A DNA stretch of 64,000 bases. Source: Pseudomonas vancouverensis (lineage in GTDB: Bacteria; Pseudomonadota; Gammaproteobacteria; Pseudomonadales; Pseudomonadaceae). Position numbers and translations under genes: made by a program. Positions 61,589 through 64,000 of the stretch are shown in pieces. The notes under the pieces were generated by a model. The model searched no databases. It was not told the origin of the DNA and worked only from the letters and a program-made list of their open reading frames with translations. Positions within the stretch are counted from its first letter, which is position 1. Each line of letters starts with the position of its first letter. The stretch spans positions 124,001 to 188,000 of the forward strand of contig NZ_RRZK01000035.1 in assembly GCF_004348895.1 (NCBI RefSeq). Direction: 5' to 3'.

Positions 61589-63333
61589 CGAGTTTTTCCC
61601 TGATCCTGATGTTGTTGCTGTTCGTACCAGAATTTACGCCTGAGCAATTCCCCCGGGTTGTCCGGGATCTGTCGCAGCCATTGCTCCAGCGCCTGTTGCT
61701 GTTCACCCTCAATGGTCTCGCTCGCCGGGGGCAGGGGAGGCGTCGTGTGTTGCTCGTCTCCCAGTTCGCTGCCGGGGACCTCATTGGTCCCGGGTTTTGA
61801 CGCGGCGGTCGACGGCTGTTCGGTGCTCGGCTTGGACTGTGAATCCTGGGTTTGCGATTCGCCGATGTTCGCAGGCTCCGACGCGGTGCCTGGTGCCGGT
61901 GTTTGCGCGTTGCTTGCGGGCTCGTCGCGGGTGTCGGTTTCAGGCTTGGCCTCCGCTTTCGGCGGCGGCGTATTCTTTTGCTTGATCAGGCTTTCGACCA
62001 GCGATTTGTTGGTCAATGCCGGGCGCAGGTCCGGTTGCCGTTCCAGTGCCTGTTCATAGGCATCCACTGCGGCTTCCAGCTCTCCACTTCTGGCCAGGGC
62101 ATTACCTCGATTGTAGTGGGCGATGGCATCGTCACCCTCGGCAAACCGCTCGGCGGCGCCGGCATAGTCGCCTGCTTCATAGAGCGCCACGCCTTGCCAC
62201 TGATGGTCTGCGAAATGCAGCGCGGCTTCAGCCGGGCGCTTTTGCTTGAGCAAGTGCAGGCCCTGTTGATCGGGGCGCAGCCAGAAGTCTTCGAATTCGA
62301 AGGCATAGCTCGGTTGCGGCAAGGCCAGCAGGAACGGCAGGCACAGCAGCCAGCCGCGGCGCCCGGCACAGGCAGCCAGCAGCAACAAGGGCAGGAGGAA
62401 CCAGTAACCCTGGTCGGCCCAGGTATCGAGGCGCAGGGTCTGGCCATCGTTGCGCAAATGACGCGGGCCGTCGAGAAGACCGAGGGCGCGCAGGTCGCTG
62501 TCGTCCAGACGGGCGTGGCGGTAGCGACCGTTGAGGTCATGACTGAAGTCTTTCAGGCCGGGATCGTCCAGACGCGGCACGAGGATCGCGCCCTGTTCGT
62601 CCTTGAGGAAGCTGCCGTCCTCCTGAGTGATCGGCGAACCTTCGGGCGTGCCGATGCCGAGCATCAGAAACTCGGTTGATTTGCCTCTCAGTGCGTGGCG
62701 GATACCCTGGCGCTCCTGTTCGGTCAGGGACGAACCGACCAGCAGTATCCGCCCCTCACCCAGGGCCGCCTGGTCAAGCAGCGCGAGGGCCTTGACCACG
62801 GCCAGGTCGGCACGATGACCGGCCTCGGGCATCAGCGATGGCTTGAGGGCATCCAGCAGGTTACGGCTGGTGGACAGGTCGTCCGACAGCGGCACCAGGG
62901 TGTGCGCGCTGCCGGCGAACACGACGATCGCAGTCTGTGCGTCGCTGCGGTTCTGCAACAGGTCGAAGACCTTGCGCCGCGCCTGCTCCAGACGATTGGG
63001 CGGAACATCGGTGGCAAGCATTTCCGGGGTCAGTTCCAGCAATACCACCAACGGATCCGCCGGTTTCTGACTGGTTTGCTCCACGCGCTCCCAGCTCGGT
63101 CCGAGCAGGGCCAGCAAGGTCAACAGCCAGGCCAGGCCCAGGGCAATCCACGGCAGTTTGCTGTCGCGGCCGTTGCCACCGCTGAGCAGCGCGGCGTGAA
63201 AGGCCGGCGGCAAAATCATCTGCCAGCGACCCGCGCGCTTCTTGCGGTGCCAGAGTTGCCAGAGCAGCCAGCCGAGTACCGGCAACAGCAGCAGGAACCA
63301 GGGACGGAACCAGTATGGCCACAACGCGCTCAT
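61585..63333 (-). CDS. batB: BatB-type VWA domain fused to TPR repeats (BatB-BatC fusion)
   Basis: A 582-residue inner-membrane protein: N-terminal helices, a von Willebrand A domain (about residues 85-290), another helix pair, and two TPR units (FADHQWQGVALYEAGDYAGA, IAHYNRGNALARSGELEAAV) that normally form the separate BatC protein. A 100-residue low-complexity tail rich in Pro, Ser, Thr and Glu follows. The first MIDAS aspartates seem changed (VLLELTPEML in place of DxSxS), so metal binding is doubtful. It overlaps both neighbours by four bases. Confidence 0.88.
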   Translation of the reverse strand: MSALWPYWFRPWFLLLLPVLGWLLWQLWHRKKRAGRWQMILPPAFHAALLSGGNGRDSKLPWIALGLAWLLTLLALLGPSWERVEQTSQKPADPLVVLLELTPEMLATDVPPNRLEQARRKVFDLLQNRSDAQTAIVVFAGSAHTLVPLSDDLSTSRNLLDALKPSLMPEAGHRADLAVVKALALLDQAALGEGRILLVGSSLTEQERQGIRHALRGKSTEFLMLGIGTPEGSPITQEDGSFLKDEQGAILVPRLDDPGLKDFSHDLNGRYRHARLDDSDLRALGLLDGPRHLRNDGQTLRLDTWADQGYWFLLPLLLLAACAGRRGWLLCLPFLLALPQPSYAFEFEDFWLRPDQQGLHLLKQKRPAEAALHFADHQWQGVALYEAGDYAGAAERFAEGDDAIAHYNRGNALARSGELEAAVDAYEQALERQPDLRPALTNKSLVESLIKQKNTPPPKAEAKPETDTRDEPASNAQTPAPGTASEPANIGESQTQDSQSKPSTEQPSTAASKPGTNEVPGSELGDEQHTTPPLPPASETIEGEQQQALEQWLRQIPDNPGELLRRKFWYEQQQHQDQGKTR

Positions 63334-64000
63334 CGACGCCTCCGCAGGCGCAGGCGCTTGAGGCGTTGACGCCAGTCGGGCAACAGTTGTGATTGCAAAA
63401 ACAGGTCCTTGTTGAACAGGCGTTGCAGGGGGTTATCCGGCCAGAGCACACGCGCCACCAGCAACAGGCTCAACCATAACGCCAGGGCCAGCGGCCAGTG
63501 ATAGAGGGCCTGCGCCGGACGGGCCTGAGTCGGTTGCTGGGCCACCGGTTCCAGTTCATCGAGGGTGTCCTTGATCGCTTGCAGCTCCTTGCCATCGTGG
63601 GCGCGGAAATACTGGCCACCGGTGACTTCGGCAATGGCCTTGAGCGCAGGTTCGTCGAGGTCCAGGCTTGGGTTGACGCCAAGAAAGCCGACGCTGCCGC
63701 TTTGCTCCGGGTCGGCGCCAATGCCGATCGGATAGATTTTGACCCCCTCCCTGGCCGCCAGTCGGGCGGCGGTCAGCGGATCGATTTCTCCGCCATTGTT
63801 GGCGCCGTCAGTCACCAGGATCAGTACGCGGCTGGTGGCCGGGCGCATGCGCAGACGTTTGATCGCCAGGCCGATGGCATCACCGATGGCGGTGTTTTTG
63901 CCGGCAATGCCGATACGGGCTTCATCGAGCCAGACCCGCACCGTGTGCCGGTCAAACGTCAAGGGTGACTGCAGATAGGCCTGGCTGCCGAACAGGATCA
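63330..64000 (-). CDS. batA: BatA-type VWA domain protein, 5' end outside the window
   Basis: The last 223 residues or so of a VWA-domain inner-membrane protein. The segment LILVTDGANNGGEIDPLTAA and the earlier GDAIGLAIKRLR match the VWA metal-site region, and a C-terminal membrane helix (HWPLALALWLSLLLVARVLW) is followed by a basic tail. The frame stays open to the window end, so the start lies beyond it. Upstream one would expect DUF4381, DUF58 and MoxR genes. Confidence 0.9.
   Translation of the reverse strand, partial: ILFGSQAYLQSPLTFDRHTVRVWLDEARIGIAGKNTAIGDAIGLAIKRLRMRPATSRVLILVTDGANNGGEIDPLTAARLAAREGVKIYPIGIGADPEQSGSVGFLGVNPSLDLDEPALKAIAEVTGGQYFRAHDGKELQAIKDTLDELEPVAQQPTQARPAQALYHWPLALALWLSLLLVARVLWPDNPLQRLFNKDLFLQSQLLPDWRQRLKRLRLRRRR

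Overview
The window is a stretch of Pseudomonas chromosome, most likely from the P. fluorescens group. The evidence is the high-GC codon use, many REP/REPIN palindromes of the two types common in that group, and gene order. The block fabI, five-gene peptide ABC transporter, mltD, gloB, methyltransferase, rnhA, dnaQ, ldcA matches P. aeruginosa PAO1 PA1806-PA1818 as I remember it. The block nadK, phosphoesterase, rhomboid, DUF1315, DUF2797, pepN is also a familiar Pseudomonas order. There is no phage, integron, CRISPR array, tRNA or rRNA. Transferred or mobile DNA is limited to REP elements and one island of dispersed repeats.

Layout. 1-1785: end of an OmpR-type response regulator and its histidine kinase. 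1918-3275: three minus-strand genes (small secreted protein, GFA-family protein, PaaI-type thioesterase). 3464-6673: LysR regulator, divergent agmatine-deiminase-type enzyme and a polyamine-type binding protein. 6813-11201: minus-strand run of alkylation repair (alkA, ada), DyP peroxidase and two exporters, with a divergent MocR-type regulator (11289-12620). 12711-14677: LysE exporter, AraC regulator, VOC protein. 14958-18586: small membrane protein (PpyR-like), then a molybdenum hydroxylase with its own diheme cytochrome c. 18658-19242: degenerate GGDEF protein that keeps an inhibitory-site motif. 19379-27571: Npp-type peptide and peptidyl-nucleoside importer with two binding proteins, ending in fabI. 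27870-32373: mltD, gloB, methyltransferase, rnhA, dnaQ. 32497-36240: lysine decarboxylase ldcA, acetyltransferase, LysR regulator. 36329-40211: small conserved protein, FMN reductase, TetR/DUF2855 pair, DUF1853 protein. 40329-46844: nadK through pepN, partly translationally coupled. 46845-48060: 1.2 kb with no convincing gene, holding an inverted pair of related repeats, three REPs and short tandem repeats. 48061-53215: YCF48-type beta-propeller plus RND transporter, DUF5629 protein, lactonase. 53370-54262: three very small genes. 54421-59896: sbcD-sbcC-GST, coupled by start/stop overlaps. 59951-64000: Bat (BatA, BatB, BatD) operon, cut by the window end.

How the genes work together. Most of the window is housekeeping (DNA repair and replication, fatty acid synthesis, NADP synthesis, cell-wall remodelling, peptide uptake and turnover). 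Small regulator-plus-target cassettes are inserted between the conserved blocks. The least explained pieces are the degenerate GGDEF protein, the YCF48-RND pair, the divergent agmatine-deiminase cassette, the molybdenum hydroxylase of unknown substrate, and the three tiny secreted or membrane genes near 53.4-54.3 kb.
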